Numbered from the stretch's first letter, positions 8,653 to 18,111 are shown. The stretch is 49,929 nucleotides of DNA from Kangiella sp. (GCA_002733465.1 NVVT01000011.1:91048-140976); one strand, 5' to 3'. Numbers and translations are program-made. Notes: generated from the letters alone by a model not told the origin.

Positions 8653-9252
8653 TTACGATCCAAACACAACCGGATAAAGCGATAAAATCAACAATCCAGC
8701 CATCGTATAATTAAAGATACGCAACCGAGTGTTACTACTCAAAAGAACTCTTAACTTCTGTCCCAATAACGTCCAACAGCTAACAGAGGGTAAGTTAACC
8801 AACGCAAAAACCAAAGCAACTATCGCTATTGATTCAATATTTTGCGATGGTGAGTACACACTAATCGCTGTAAGCGCCATAGTCCAAGCTTTCGGATTAA
8901 CCCATTGAAAAGCGGCTGCTTGAAGAAACGTAAATGGCTGACTTTCATCTTCACTCGCATCTTTTAACGACGCACTAGTCGCAATCTTAAAAGCTAAATA
9001 AAGTAGATAAGCAACACTAACAATTTTCAATATATCGTAGCTAACGGGATATTGGTTAAATAGTTGGACTAAACCAATTCCTACTAACAAAAGCATAAAT
9101 GCAAACCCAAGACTAACTCCCAACATATGAGGGATAGTTTTCTTAAATCCAAAATTGGCACCTGAAGACATAAGCATCAAATTATTTGGTCCAGGTGTTA
9201 TCGACGAAACCAAAGCGAAAAGTGCAAGGGCTATTATTACTTCTAAATTCAT
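8653..9252 (-). CDS. LysE/RhtB-family amino-acid exporter
   Basis: The 199-residue protein has six hydrophobic segments and the family signature near the N-terminus (SSITPGPNNLMLMSSGANFGF), plus the QWVNPKAWTMAL segment typical of the RhtB/YfiK branch. It would export an amino acid or derivative across the inner membrane. It is divergent from an Lrp/AsnC regulator gene 90 bases away, the usual arrangement when the regulator senses the exported amino acid. Length is normal. The substrate is not determinable. Confidence 0.92.
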   Translation of the reverse strand: MNLEVIIALALFALVSSITPGPNNLMLMSSGANFGFKKTIPHMLGVSLGFAFMLLLVGIGLVQLFNQYPVSYDILKIVSVAYLLYLAFKIATSASLKDASEDESQPFTFLQAAAFQWVNPKAWTMALTAISVYSPSQNIESIAIVALVFALVNLPSVSCWTLLGQKLRVLLSSNTRLRIFNYTMAGLLILSLYPVVFGS

Positions 9253-9322
9253 TATTTAATGATCTACTAATAGGAGATTGTCACAATTATAATGCGAAAT
9301 TACACAAATTATCTTGCGTATT

Positions 9323-9336
9323 CACTATAAATAGTG
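9323..9336. promoter_or_regulatory. Palindrome in lysE/lrp divergent promoter region
   Basis: CACTAT-AA-ATAGTG is a perfect 6-bp inverted repeat just upstream of the regulator's ATG. An AT-rich dyad at this position is a plausible autoregulatory operator for the Lrp-family protein. It also argues against the GTG at 9334, which lies inside the palindrome, as the translation start. Confidence 0.5.
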
Positions 9337-9342
9337 ATAAAA

Positions 9343-9792
9343 ATGCAACATATGATTGAATTAGACCGAATTAATGAGAATATATTGTGTGAACTCGAAA
9401 AGAATGCTCGAGTAACCAATACCGATCTTGCCAGTATCGTTGGACTATCTCCTTCAGCCTGCTTACGGCGAGTACAAGATTTAGAAAAAATAGGTGTTAT
9501 AAAAGGTTATCATGCAACAATTGATAGAGCACAATTAGGCATAGGTTGCATTGCTTATGTTGCAGTCGGTTTATGCGATCACACAAAGAAATCTCAACTA
9601 GCTTTTGAACAAGCTATTGTAGGCTCGAAAGAAGTAAGAGAATGTCATAATATTACTGGCGCTTACGAATATCTATTGCGTGTTGAAACAACGAATTTAG
9701 TTACTTATAAAGCATTCCATACTGATACTTTAGGCGTTTTACCACAAGTTAATTCTATAACGACTTTTATTGTTATGGAATCAGCCAAATAA
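9343..9792 (+). CDS. Lrp/AsnC-family transcriptional regulator
   Basis: The protein has an N-terminal winged helix-turn-helix (LDRINENILCELEKNARVTNTDLASIVGLSPSACLRRVQDLE region) and a C-terminal RAM/ligand-binding domain (ITGAYEYLLRVETTNLVTYKAF). Candidate starts are GTG 9334, ATG 9343 and ATG 9352; 9343 is chosen because 9334 lies in an operator-like palindrome. Full length for the family is about 150 residues. It is divergent from the LysE-family exporter, so it probably activates export when its amino-acid ligand accumulates. Confidence 0.9.
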   Translation: MQHMIELDRINENILCELEKNARVTNTDLASIVGLSPSACLRRVQDLEKIGVIKGYHATIDRAQLGIGCIAYVAVGLCDHTKKSQLAFEQAIVGSKEVRECHNITGAYEYLLRVETTNLVTYKAFHTDTLGVLPQVNSITTFIVMESAK

Positions 9793-9843
9793 TTTGTCTG
9801 TAAAATTTTAAAAAATATATAGAGCTAGTCATAAAGGACACAA

Positions 9844-10623
9844 ATGAAAACAAAAAAAGAAATTGTAGAAAACTGGTTACCCCGCTATACGGGCTTAAAA
9901 CTTGAAGAATTTGGCGAATATATTCTGCTAACAAATTTTCATAATTACATCGAGTTATTCGCAAAAAAATTCGATACCAAAGTGCATGGCGAAGATAAAC
10001 CAATGCAAACGGCAACTTCTAATGGCATTACCATTATCAATTTTGGAATGGGTAGCGCGATGGCCGCCACGGTCATGGATTTACTTAGCGCCGTCTCACC
10101 AAAAGCTGTTTTATTTTTAGGTAAATGTGGCGGGCTAAAACGCAAAAATAAAGTGGGCGATTTAGTTCTACCTATTGCAGGCATACGAGGGGAAGGAACG
10201 AGCAACGACTACTTACCTCCTGAAGTTCCAGCGCTTCCTTCGTTTCGCCTTCAACGTGCCGTTTCTTCAGTTATCATAAAACAAGAATTAGATTATTGGA
10301 CAGGAACCGTTTATACAACTAATCGTAGAGTTTGGGAACATGATGATGATTTTAAAAAATACCTAAGGAAAACACGAGCAATGGCAGTTGATATGGAAAC
10401 TGCCACTATTTTTACGGTGGGTTTTGTCAATGAAATTCCGCGCGGTGCATTACTTTTAATCTCAGATAGCCCAATGACACCAGACGGAGTAAAAACCTCA
10501 GATAGTGATAAACAAGTTAGTTCTGATTTTGTGACCAATCACTTGCAAATAGGGATTGATGCTTTGTTGGAGTTAAAAGACTCCGGTGAATCGGTTAAAC
10601 ATATGCGCTATTCTGAAGAGTAA
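9844..10623 (+). CDS. amn: AMP nucleosidase (short form)
   Basis: The 259-residue protein belongs to the nucleoside-phosphorylase fold: NFGMGSAMAATVMDL (67-81), FLGKCGG (91-97), VDMETATIF (182-190, with Glu185 at the ribose site) and SDSP (207-210, base-binding Asp). It corresponds to the short AMP nucleosidases that lack the N-terminal regulatory domain of the E. coli enzyme and split AMP to adenine and ribose 5-phosphate. An AAAGGA site lies about 7 bases before the ATG. It is a single gene ending at a bidirectional terminator. Another nucleosidase or phosphorylase specificity is possible. Confidence 0.85.
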   Translation: MKTKKEIVENWLPRYTGLKLEEFGEYILLTNFHNYIELFAKKFDTKVHGEDKPMQTATSNGITIINFGMGSAMAATVMDLLSAVSPKAVLFLGKCGGLKRKNKVGDLVLPIAGIRGEGTSNDYLPPEVPALPSFRLQRAVSSVIIKQELDYWTGTVYTTNRRVWEHDDDFKKYLRKTRAMAVDMETATIFTVGFVNEIPRGALLLISDSPMTPDGVKTSDSDKQVSSDFVTNHLQIGIDALLELKDSGESVKHMRYSEE

Positions 10624-10679
10624 GATAAGCCAGAAGATTAAAATGCCTCTGAAAATAAGATCTCTCTGAAAATTAAACA

Positions 10680-10706
10680 ACCTTCTCCTTTTTACTAGAG
10701 AAGGTC
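10680..10706. terminator. Bidirectional terminator between amn and the beta-helix lipoprotein gene
   Basis: ACCTTCTC and GAGAAGGT form an 8-bp stem with a T-rich loop between two convergent genes. On the minus strand the stem is followed by TTGTTTAATTTT. The plus-strand T tract is weaker. Confidence 0.65.
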
Positions 10707-10720
10707 AAAATAATTGAGTT

Positions 10721-13654
10721 CTACTCAACCAACTGAATACCTCCTAAATCCGGCAGGTTGCCATTAGCATCTATCGAGTTAATACCCGGGATTAAAATTC
10801 CAGCGTCAACAGCAGGGCTACCCACCGTTAAAGTATAATCTCCAGTCGATTGATTAACAAATTCCGGCGACCCTTCTATACAGTTTTCGCAAACGCCAGA
10901 CGCTGCAAAGTAATCCGAAATATCAAAATAATCCTCACCTTGCCACTGTGCAGGTATACCAGAATCTGAAAATAGTAAATCATAATCCTGCACCCAATCA
11001 AGCGTAGCCGCATTATCTAAAAAGTAATAAATGGCATATTGATCGCCAGACCAAATATTATTTTTCATTACCAATTTAGTCCAATCAGCATCATTGGAAA
11101 CTGAAAAGGCATCATGACCTGTTTCTGTTGTAGTGCCTGTATTGTGATAGATAAAAATATCGCCATAAACTTCATCACCAAAACTAAATTTAACCGCTCC
11201 GGTTTCCCATTCAGTATTAGCGAGATTTTTTAAATCTACCATTAGGTTATCAATAATATAAGTTGGTCCTGCTAAAGCTGGAGCAACAGAAACACCGATT
11301 AATAAAGATTCAAAACGATTATTCTGAATTCGCACATTTGACGAATATCCATCGGTTTCTACACCATCATCGGATAAACTAATAAACCGATTATCAACTA
11401 CATCAGAGTTGCTTGGAATGGTCAAAATTTCAGCGCCTACAATTTTTACACCGTCAAACATTTCATGCACATAATTATCATAGAAGATGGTTCCATATCC
11501 TGTGTATTCATCATTAGAAATATAAAGCGCGCCTCTTTCTAACCAATAATTATCATCTTTCACAGAGTTCCAATCCATTGTGTGCACGCCTTGATCGGAG
11601 AACTCATTTCCCATAACTACTAGGTCAACCACTTTTGATTCTAATCGTATAGCTGTTTGGCTATGTTTAAATCGATTATTTACAATCCAGATTTGATGAG
11701 ATTGATCTGTGATATGAACAGAGGCTGCATGCTCAGCAGAATTATAATTATCAATGGTTAATCCATCAAAAACGATGTTATTCACATCATTCATAATAAA
11801 CGCATGTTTAAGATTGGAAACACTCATTTCATGACCCGTTGGGCTCGATCTATTTGGGAATCTTGCAAAGACTTTTTGTGTTGATGCTTCGGAATAAAAA
11901 CCACCCACATCTTCACCAAGTGCAGAGGACTCTAAATCTGACATTGAAAAATATTTCCACATTCGATTACCATCAAATCCAACATAATAAGTTTCATTAT
12001 TTGGACTATCTAGCGGAGCGCTATAAATATCATTACCTTCACTGCTCCAAGCCGATGCATCAAGCGTATTGGCATCAACGCCACTTAATATAACTTCGCC
12101 ATCACCCGCAGATTTAATGATTGTATAGGCTTGCGATAAGCTATCGCGATTTGCTGGAATAACCACATGTTCATGGTAAGTACCCGTATGAATCAATAAA
12201 GTATCTCCAACAGTTAATTGATCCACACCTTTTTGAATAGTTTCATAGGGTGCTCCATTAGAGCCATTTCCAGTTGAGTCATCGCCGGTTGTCGCTACGT
12301 GAATTTCATTTCCCGTTGAAGTGGGAACCTGACGACTTCTTGCTGTAATGCTTGCCGTTTGCACACCATTATCGACACCATCCGGATCACTAATAGTCAC
12401 TCTCACTTCAACCGTTGCCTCTTCTGGAACAGAAAATACACTTCCAACAAATCGACTAGGATAAGCACCATACTGACTAACCACTATAAAAACTCTAGAT
12501 AAATCATGAACTGGAACGAATCCCGCACCGTTTATATTGGCTTCCATAGAGGCGGTCGCGTTATTATTATCATCACCGGTATAATCGACTTGTATACCAA
12601 TATTATGAAAGGTTGCATGAATACTAATGCCCGTCGCAGTGAGTGAATTTGGCCCGCCTCCTCCGCCATTAGATGCGGTGACAGTAACGCTATCTAAAGC
12701 ACTATCAACCGTTCCATCATTAACGATTAACTCCACTATATAATCACCAACTAAATCCGCGGTAAAAGACGGATTGACTAAACTTGTATCAGAAAGTTGC
12801 GCAGAACTACCACTTGGCTTAATTGTCATGCTCCATTGATAGGTTAAGCTATCACCGTCCGGATCAGAACTAGCACTCGCCGATAAATTAACCGATGCGC
12901 CAGTAGTCACAGATTGATCGCTTCCGGCATTCGCGCTAGGTGATTGATTACCACCGCTACTTTGTGATGCCGTGACGGTTAACGTATCTGATGTACTATC
13001 AACCATTCCATCATTCACAATTAATTGAACGACATAATCACCTGCAAGATCCGCGGTAAAGGTTGGGTTAATCACCGAGCTATCCGAAAGCTCAGCATTA
13101 CTGCTAGCGGGCTTACTACTAATACTCCATTGATAAGTCAATGTATCACCATCAGGGTCACTGCTAGCACCTCCCGATAAAGCAACAACTGCATTTGTAT
13201 CAACCGTTTGATCAGCTCCACCATTTGCAATAGGTGTTTGGTTACTTGATTGTGCATTAACTGTGATGGTCAGCGTATCGGCTGAACTATCAAGGGTGCC
13301 ATCGTTAACAATGAGCTGAATAATATAATCACCGACCGAATCCGGTGTAAAAGTTGGGTTAACGATTGTAGAACTTGAAAGTTGCGAGCTAGTACCAGAA
13401 GGTTGTGAAGTGATACTCCACAAGTAAGTCAAAGTATCTCCATCTGGATCAGAACTTGCACTAGCGCTTAAATTAGTTTCGCTATTAACAGAGACAGTCT
13501 GATCGTTACCAGCACTTGCGGTTGGTGCCCGATTGGTTGAGCCACCATCGTCATTATCGTCGTCGTCGGAGCCACCAGAACTGCAAGCGCTGACTCCAAT
13601 TAATAAGATAATAGTAATAAAAATAACGGGCAATTGTTTTATCAGGTAATACAT
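10721..13654 (-). CDS. Lipoprotein with three PKD-type domains and a right-handed beta-helix
   Basis: The 977-residue protein starts with a lipoprotein signal (IGVSAC, lipid-attached Cys24) and an Asp-rich linker. Three PKD/cadherin-like repeats of about 95 residues follow (roughly 43-135, 141-231 and 238-328), each with NAGSDQ-, SSDPDGD-LTYQW and GDYIVQLIVNDG-like motifs. Next come a middle beta domain (340-440) and a parallel beta-helix from about 455, opening with a DUF1565-like IHVATTGDD and ETIQKGVDQL segment and containing many N-N-R-F turns. Beta-helices of this type occur in polysaccharide lyases, epimerases and surface adhesins, and no catalytic set can be named. Likely exposed on the outer membrane. 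Confidence 0.88.
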   Translation of the reverse strand: MYYLIKQLPVIFITIILLIGVSACSSGGSDDDDNDDGGSTNRAPTASAGNDQTVSVNSETNLSASASSDPDGDTLTYLWSITSQPSGTSSQLSSSTIVNPTFTPDSVGDYIIQLIVNDGTLDSSADTLTITVNAQSSNQTPIANGGADQTVDTNAVVALSGGASSDPDGDTLTYQWSISSKPASSNAELSDSSVINPTFTADLAGDYVVQLIVNDGMVDSTSDTLTVTASQSSGGNQSPSANAGSDQSVTTGASVNLSASASSDPDGDSLTYQWSMTIKPSGSSAQLSDTSLVNPSFTADLVGDYIVELIVNDGTVDSALDSVTVTASNGGGGGPNSLTATGISIHATFHNIGIQVDYTGDDNNNATASMEANINGAGFVPVHDLSRVFIVVSQYGAYPSRFVGSVFSVPEEATVEVRVTISDPDGVDNGVQTASITARSRQVPTSTGNEIHVATTGDDSTGNGSNGAPYETIQKGVDQLTVGDTLLIHTGTYHEHVVIPANRDSLSQAYTIIKSAGDGEVILSGVDANTLDASAWSSEGNDIYSAPLDSPNNETYYVGFDGNRMWKYFSMSDLESSALGEDVGGFYSEASTQKVFARFPNRSSPTGHEMSVSNLKHAFIMNDVNNIVFDGLTIDNYNSAEHAASVHITDQSHQIWIVNNRFKHSQTAIRLESKVVDLVVMGNEFSDQGVHTMDWNSVKDDNYWLERGALYISNDEYTGYGTIFYDNYVHEMFDGVKIVGAEILTIPSNSDVVDNRFISLSDDGVETDGYSSNVRIQNNRFESLLIGVSVAPALAGPTYIIDNLMVDLKNLANTEWETGAVKFSFGDEVYGDIFIYHNTGTTTETGHDAFSVSNDADWTKLVMKNNIWSGDQYAIYYFLDNAATLDWVQDYDLLFSDSGIPAQWQGEDYFDISDYFAASGVCENCIEGSPEFVNQSTGDYTLTVGSPAVDAGILIPGINSIDANGNLPDLGGIQLVE

Positions 13655-13757
13655 ATAAATACAAACTCCAACAATAAACTTAACAATCTAAAATATAAAA
13701 TATGAGAAACTAACGACTTCACCTTAATTCATATAACACCTGCAATATGGTGATTGG

Positions 13758-13791
13758 TTCTCATTAATAAAAACTGATTCTTATGAATAAA
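13758..13791. promoter_or_regulatory. Direct repeat with 20-bp phasing upstream of lipoprotein gene
   Basis: TTCTCATTAATAAA (13758-13771) and TTCTTATGAATAAA (13778-13791) match at 12 of 14 positions and start exactly 20 bases apart, two helical turns. They lie about 105 bases upstream of the minus-strand lipoprotein start. Same-face spacing suggests a dimeric regulator site. The rest of the 323-base gap holds a 17-bp hairpin and nothing else I recognise. Confidence 0.4.
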
Positions 13792-13848
13792 TTAAATCGC
13801 TAACATGATTAGGGAGGAACAGTGTGAACTAAAAGGGATTACGAGGGT

Positions 13849-13886
13849 TTTTCTCAAACATTAAATCTTTTTAATGTTTGAGAAAA
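13849..13886. terminator. Perfect 17-bp hairpin downstream of the DsbA-like gene
   Basis: TTTTCTCAAACATTAAA and its exact reverse complement flank a TCTT loop. It lies about 90 bases past the stop of the minus-strand DsbA-like gene. The stem ends themselves supply an A/T tract, so it may act as a bidirectional terminator. It is unusually long and AT-rich for one. Confidence 0.5.
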
Positions 13887-13977
13887 TTAATTGCATATAA
13901 CGACGATTGGTTATTTTTCTCTTATTGAATGACTAATTAAACCATCAAAAATTTATTACATTGACAAAGTTTTCTGC

Positions 13978-14604
13978 CTAGTTTTTCTTTAATAATTTTT
14001 CAACTTTTTTAAGCATGTTTGTTTCGTTTAAATAATCAATCGCTATTGGTGTAATAGCTCCATTAATTTGCATCGCCAAACTAGGGAAACTATTCAACCC
14101 TAATTCTCTGCATAATCTAATCTCATTGATTAATTCATTTTGTACTTCTTGAGAATCTAAATCAACTTCAAATTTATTCACATCTAGTTCAATCTCCCTC
14201 GCAAATTCAATTAGTGTATTTTTATCTGACGGATTTTTAGCCTCCAAATAATACCCTTGTTGAATTCTTACTATCATCAGCTCTTCAAATATTTTTCCTT
14301 GCTTACGAGCGGCAATCACGGCGCGGTTAGACGGATAGGTTGATCGTCGAGGTTGACATAGTTTCCAAAACTCAAAGTTAAATTCTGTGTCAGGAATTGC
14401 CTCTTGGATTTTCCTCCATGTTTGTTGTAGCATTAATTGCATAGGTTCGGCCATAGGCTGATCGGAATCTGGAGCTAACCCGCCCAATAATATTTTCACA
14501 TCTAAATTGCTCGGAAGAGCTCCAAATAACGCTTTTCTAACGGGCTCAAATCCCCAACACCAGCTACACATTGGATCATGACTATAAATTAGATAATTTT
14601 CCAT
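13978..14604 (-). CDS. DsbA-family cytoplasmic thiol oxidoreductase (FrnE-like)
   Basis: The 208-residue protein has a thioredoxin-fold CSWC active site (Cys13-Cys16) right at the N-terminus, a helical insert, and a cis-proline loop NSFPSL (Pro174). There is no signal peptide, so it is a cytoplasmic DsbA-like/FrnE-type protein rather than a periplasmic oxidant. Relatives are annotated as DsbA family proteins or protein-disulfide isomerases, and some act on small thiols. It is monocistronic, divergent from the 5'-nucleotidase-like gene, with a long hairpin downstream. Confidence 0.88.
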   Translation of the reverse strand: MENYLIYSHDPMCSWCWGFEPVRKALFGALPSNLDVKILLGGLAPDSDQPMAEPMQLMLQQTWRKIQEAIPDTEFNFEFWKLCQPRRSTYPSNRAVIAARKQGKIFEELMIVRIQQGYYLEAKNPSDKNTLIEFAREIELDVNKFEVDLDSQEVQNELINEIRLCRELGLNSFPSLAMQINGAITPIAIDYLNETNMLKKVEKLLKKN

Positions 14605-14752
14605 ATTTCACAAAATTTCCAAATGTTAGAGAAAAATAGGCTTAAATCAATAGATTCAGGCCTAATGTTCGTAATTAATAGTGATAAGACGCTGAAATTT
14701 TACTATAGTTAATAGACGTATCTCCATTAAATACAGGAATATTTTACTCCTA

Positions 14753-16285
14753 ATGTTTCAATCTTCATTTATTACTCGCTGTATTGCCATTTGCTTAATT
14801 TGTTCTATCATAAACGTCGCCAAAGCCAGCGAAAAAGCAACGGTGATTTTTGCCGGCGAAATGACCGAAATAGCGTCCGAAGTAAAAGGCGGTTATGCAG
14901 AGCTTGCCACTCTTCTAAAACAAAAAAGAAAATCCTCTATACCTACCTTCTTTTTATTTGGTGGTGGCAGTTTAGGTCCTAGCACTCTGTCATCTCTAGA
15001 TAGAGGCACTCATATTATTGATCTACTTAACAGCTTAGAACCTGATGCAATGGGAGTGGCCAATAGAGAGTTTAGTTTTTTAGAAGATGAGCTATCTCTT
15101 CGTTCTTATGAAGCTGCCTTTCCTTTAATTGCTAGTAACTTAACGGATAAATTTACTCTTAAAAACCTTGATGGGCTTATTGAAAACACTATCGTACAAC
15201 AAGGGAAATATAGAATTGGCATATTGTCTATTCTCGATAATCGTGTCATAGAGGAATTTGCTGTATCAAGAATAACCATTACCAACCCAAGAACAGCACT
15301 TGAAAAACAATCAAAATTTTTACGAGAAAAAGGTGTCGATCTCATTGCACTAACGTATTCCTCACCTGCTCTACCAATTAGAGAATATTTACACGATGGG
15401 TTAATTGATTTTAGTTTGCGACGCAATGAACATTCAACACCAGAAAATTTTACAAATGGCGAACATCACCCAAATGACGTATTGCTGATTAATCCCGCAA
15501 AGGTAGCCATTATTGATTTAGAGTGGACTAAAAATAAACCAAATTCGCTTAAACTCAATTGGTCTTCTAAAGACCTCAATTTATTTGCAAAAGATCCGCG
15601 GGTTCTTGAACAAGTATTGGGACATACTGAAAGGTTAGCCTTTTTACTTAAACAGCCAATTGGCCTACTGACAACATCTATGAGTACCAAAATAAAAGAC
15701 GTTAGAACTAAAGAGAATGCCTTTGCCAATTTTATAGCTGATACACTGATCGATTATACTGGAGCTGATATTGCTCTAATTAATGGTGGCACTATTAGAG
15801 GCGAAAAATACTACAAAAAAAATTCAGTGATTCGTCGTAGCGACATAATTAAAGAGCTACCCTTTCGAAACAAAATAACATTGTTAGAGGTAACAGGAAA
15901 GCAACTCCGAATAGCACTTGAAAATGGTTTTAGTTTAATTGAACAATTTAAAGGACGCTTTCCTCAAATATCGGGCATGCAAATCAAATATGATTCATCT
16001 CGTCCAGCTGGTGAGCGGGTAGTATCCGTAAAAATTGATGAAAATGAGCTCGTGCTTGAAAAAACATATAAGTTAGTTACCACAGATTATCTTTCAGTAG
16101 GTGGCGATGGCTATGCAAGTTTTAGAAATTTAAAACAATTAAAATTTAACAATCAAATGTCACGATTAGTATCTGACGTTATTATTGATACTATCAAATC
16201 AAAAAAAGAAATCGCTGTTTCGATTGATTCACGTCTTGTGGATATCAGCAGTCCGGAAGTAAGTAAGTCTGGAAGTCTGGAATGA
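14753..16285 (+). CDS. Periplasmic 5'-nucleotidase-like protein with degenerate phosphatase site
   Basis: The 510-residue protein has a signal peptide (1-25) and the UshA/5'-nucleotidase architecture: an N-terminal metallophosphatase domain (about 29-260) and a C-terminal nucleotide-binding domain (about 290-490) with an intact INGGTIRGE motif and GKQLRIALENGF. In the first domain the metal-ligand motifs are lost: NDxHG reads AGEMTE (34-39), GGDxxxG reads GGGSLG (70-75), GNHEFD reads ANREFS (103-108) and the THxG region reads TYSS (201-204). Hydrolysis is therefore unlikely. The diguanylate cyclase gene starts 26 bases downstream, suggesting a periplasmic sensor that binds a nucleotide-like ligand and signals to the cyclase. 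Confidence 0.85.
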   Translation: MFQSSFITRCIAICLICSIINVAKASEKATVIFAGEMTEIASEVKGGYAELATLLKQKRKSSIPTFFLFGGGSLGPSTLSSLDRGTHIIDLLNSLEPDAMGVANREFSFLEDELSLRSYEAAFPLIASNLTDKFTLKNLDGLIENTIVQQGKYRIGILSILDNRVIEEFAVSRITITNPRTALEKQSKFLREKGVDLIALTYSSPALPIREYLHDGLIDFSLRRNEHSTPENFTNGEHHPNDVLLINPAKVAIIDLEWTKNKPNSLKLNWSSKDLNLFAKDPRVLEQVLGHTERLAFLLKQPIGLLTTSMSTKIKDVRTKENAFANFIADTLIDYTGADIALINGGTIRGEKYYKKNSVIRRSDIIKELPFRNKITLLEVTGKQLRIALENGFSLIEQFKGRFPQISGMQIKYDSSRPAGERVVSVKIDENELVLEKTYKLVTTDYLSVGGDGYASFRNLKQLKFNNQMSRLVSDVIIDTIKSKKEIAVSIDSRLVDISSPEVSKSGSLE

Positions 16286-16310
16286 TTTTAGTAGGAACAT
16301 TATCCACAAA

Positions 16311-18017
16311 ATGATTAATAATAAAAGAATAGCCGATCAGTCGACAAGTAATGTCTCACAACAAAAATCTAATGTTAAACGAGTATCGTTAGCAACAATA
16401 TTCAGTGGTGTGTTTTTTAGCCTCGTTGTTATCCTTGTAGTAGTTAATATCATTATCTCTTCACGCTTATCTGATTTTCAATCAATCCTTTCTAAGCTGA
16501 CTGTTGATGTCCTGCCTAAGGTGACTATTTCAGGACAAACATTTGATCAAATTAGTCAATTAACTTATTTGACCGCTCGACTTTCTAGCTCACCCTCGCA
16601 AGCTTTTCGGTTAATAGCCTATCGAGATGTTAAAAATAAAATTGAACAAATTGAAAGCTTAGAGCTGGTATCTAATATCGATTCAGCTCTAATCAATCAG
16701 TTAGAATCTATTATTAGTGAATTAAGTGGACTAAACCGCCTAATAGAAAAGCGGATCAACATTCAAATTCAAATTAAATTCCAAGCCGAGAAGATGTATC
16801 AATTGCACTCAGATGTAATGTCAATATCGATTAATCAATTTTTAGCCAATCAAGCATTAAAAACCAACGAACAAATATACTACGCATGGATAGTGGGCTT
16901 TACCGAAATTGTAACTTTATCTAGTAAAGCTCTTGCGACTAATCGATTAAATGAAGTAAGACAAATATCAAATAGTATTAAAGATAAATTTAAAACGCTC
17001 AATAGAAATAGCAATTCACTTAACTTTGAAAGTAAGCAAAACACATTGGACTTGGTCAATCAATTAGAGAACGTGCTGGTCAATTTCGATGGAATGTTGC
17101 CAACAAAAATTAATGAACTAAGGAGTATTGGTCAGGCTATAGGGCGCAGTAATTTCGTTCATAATCTAGTAGTAGATTTTTCCCGACAAGTACAATTTCA
17201 ATCTCAGAATTTAAATGCTACGGTTCTAGAAAATGCGGAAGAAACGACAGAGCTTATAGAAAAAGAGTCTAATTTTATTAAATTAATGGCCGTTTTATCT
17301 ATTTTATTTTTAGTCGTCGCCACTTATTTTTTACATCAAAAAATAATTAAACGATTAGTTAGATTAAATTACCGAGTTTTAAATCGTATCAGCGGTGGTA
17401 GCTTAAATTTGAACTTGAAAGGAAATGATGAAATATCTGATATAGCACAATCGTTTAATTTGCTAATTGAAGAAATTGAAGAGCAAAAACAATCATTGCA
17501 CGAGTTATCTTTAACCGATGGTTTGACTGGCATAGCCAATAGACGCAGTCTTGATGAACATTTATCTAGCGTAATCAATATCGCCACTAAAAACAATTCA
17601 CATTTATCTTTTTTAATGATGGATATTGACTGCTTTAAAAATTTCAACGATCACTATGGTCATTTGGCCGGCGATGATTGCTTAAAAGACATCGTTAATG
17701 CGTTTAGAAACTCGCCATTAAGAAAAAAGGATTTTGTTGCGCGTTTTGGTGGAGAGGAATTTGTTATCATTCTCCCTGATACTAACTCCGAAGGTGCCGA
17801 AAAGATTGCCAAAGCAATGCTCAAAATTGTCTCATCTTTAAAAATTACCCATGAATGGAATTCGGCCTCACCTTACGTCACAATGAGTATTGGTGGTGCC
17901 AGTTTTGACCCTCAAAACCCTATCAGCGACGAAGCTTTACTTAATCAAGCTGATCAGGCATTGTACAGTGCGAAAGAACAAGGTAAAAATTGTTTTGTCA
18001 TGTTTAACGATAGCTAA
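16311..18017 (+). CDS. Membrane diguanylate cyclase with periplasmic sensor and HAMP domain
   Basis: The 568-residue protein has a membrane segment at about 28-50, a ~270-residue helical periplasmic region, a second segment at about 323-345, a HAMP linker and a C-terminal GGDEF domain. The active site is GGEEF (480-484), preceded by DGLTGIANRRS and MMDIDCFKNFNDHYGH, so it should be catalytic. An intact product-inhibition I-site RKKD (471-474) lies five residues before it. It makes c-di-GMP at the inner membrane in response to a periplasmic cue. Close linkage to the degenerate 5'-nucleotidase points to that protein as the cue carrier. The c-di-GMP riboswitch at 2.3 kb is a possible downstream target. 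Confidence 0.95.
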   Translation: MINNKRIADQSTSNVSQQKSNVKRVSLATIFSGVFFSLVVILVVVNIIISSRLSDFQSILSKLTVDVLPKVTISGQTFDQISQLTYLTARLSSSPSQAFRLIAYRDVKNKIEQIESLELVSNIDSALINQLESIISELSGLNRLIEKRINIQIQIKFQAEKMYQLHSDVMSISINQFLANQALKTNEQIYYAWIVGFTEIVTLSSKALATNRLNEVRQISNSIKDKFKTLNRNSNSLNFESKQNTLDLVNQLENVLVNFDGMLPTKINELRSIGQAIGRSNFVHNLVVDFSRQVQFQSQNLNATVLENAEETTELIEKESNFIKLMAVLSILFLVVATYFLHQKIIKRLVRLNYRVLNRISGGSLNLNLKGNDEISDIAQSFNLLIEEIEEQKQSLHELSLTDGLTGIANRRSLDEHLSSVINIATKNNSHLSFLMMDIDCFKNFNDHYGHLAGDDCLKDIVNAFRNSPLRKKDFVARFGGEEFVIILPDTNSEGAEKIAKAMLKIVSSLKITHEWNSASPYVTMSIGGASFDPQNPISDEALLNQADQALYSAKEQGKNCFVMFNDS

Positions 18018-18028
18018 TTAAATCATTC

Positions 18029-18067
18029 AGAATCAGAGTTTAACAAGTTCGATTCTTATTTTTTTTA
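18029..18067 (+). terminator. Terminator after diguanylate cyclase
   Basis: AGAATC (18029-18034) pairs with GATTCT (18051-18056), followed by an 8-9 base T run interrupted by one A. The stem is short, but position and T tract fit a factor-independent terminator. Confidence 0.5.
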
Positions 18068-18111
18068 AAAAAAATATATACCCATTCCCACTCAATCAAT
18101 AGGATAAAAAT

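Noticed and set aside
9334..9342. GTG start for the Lrp-family gene
   Set aside because: It lies inside the CACTAT-AA-ATAGTG palindrome and adds residues not typical of the family.
11839..12093. Plus-strand ORF rich in His and Gln
   Set aside because: It is antisense to the beta-helix lipoprotein gene and has a low-complexity composition expected of a shadow frame.
13758..13791. Fur box
   Set aside because: The half-sites resemble AATGAGAA only loosely and are direct rather than inverted repeats.
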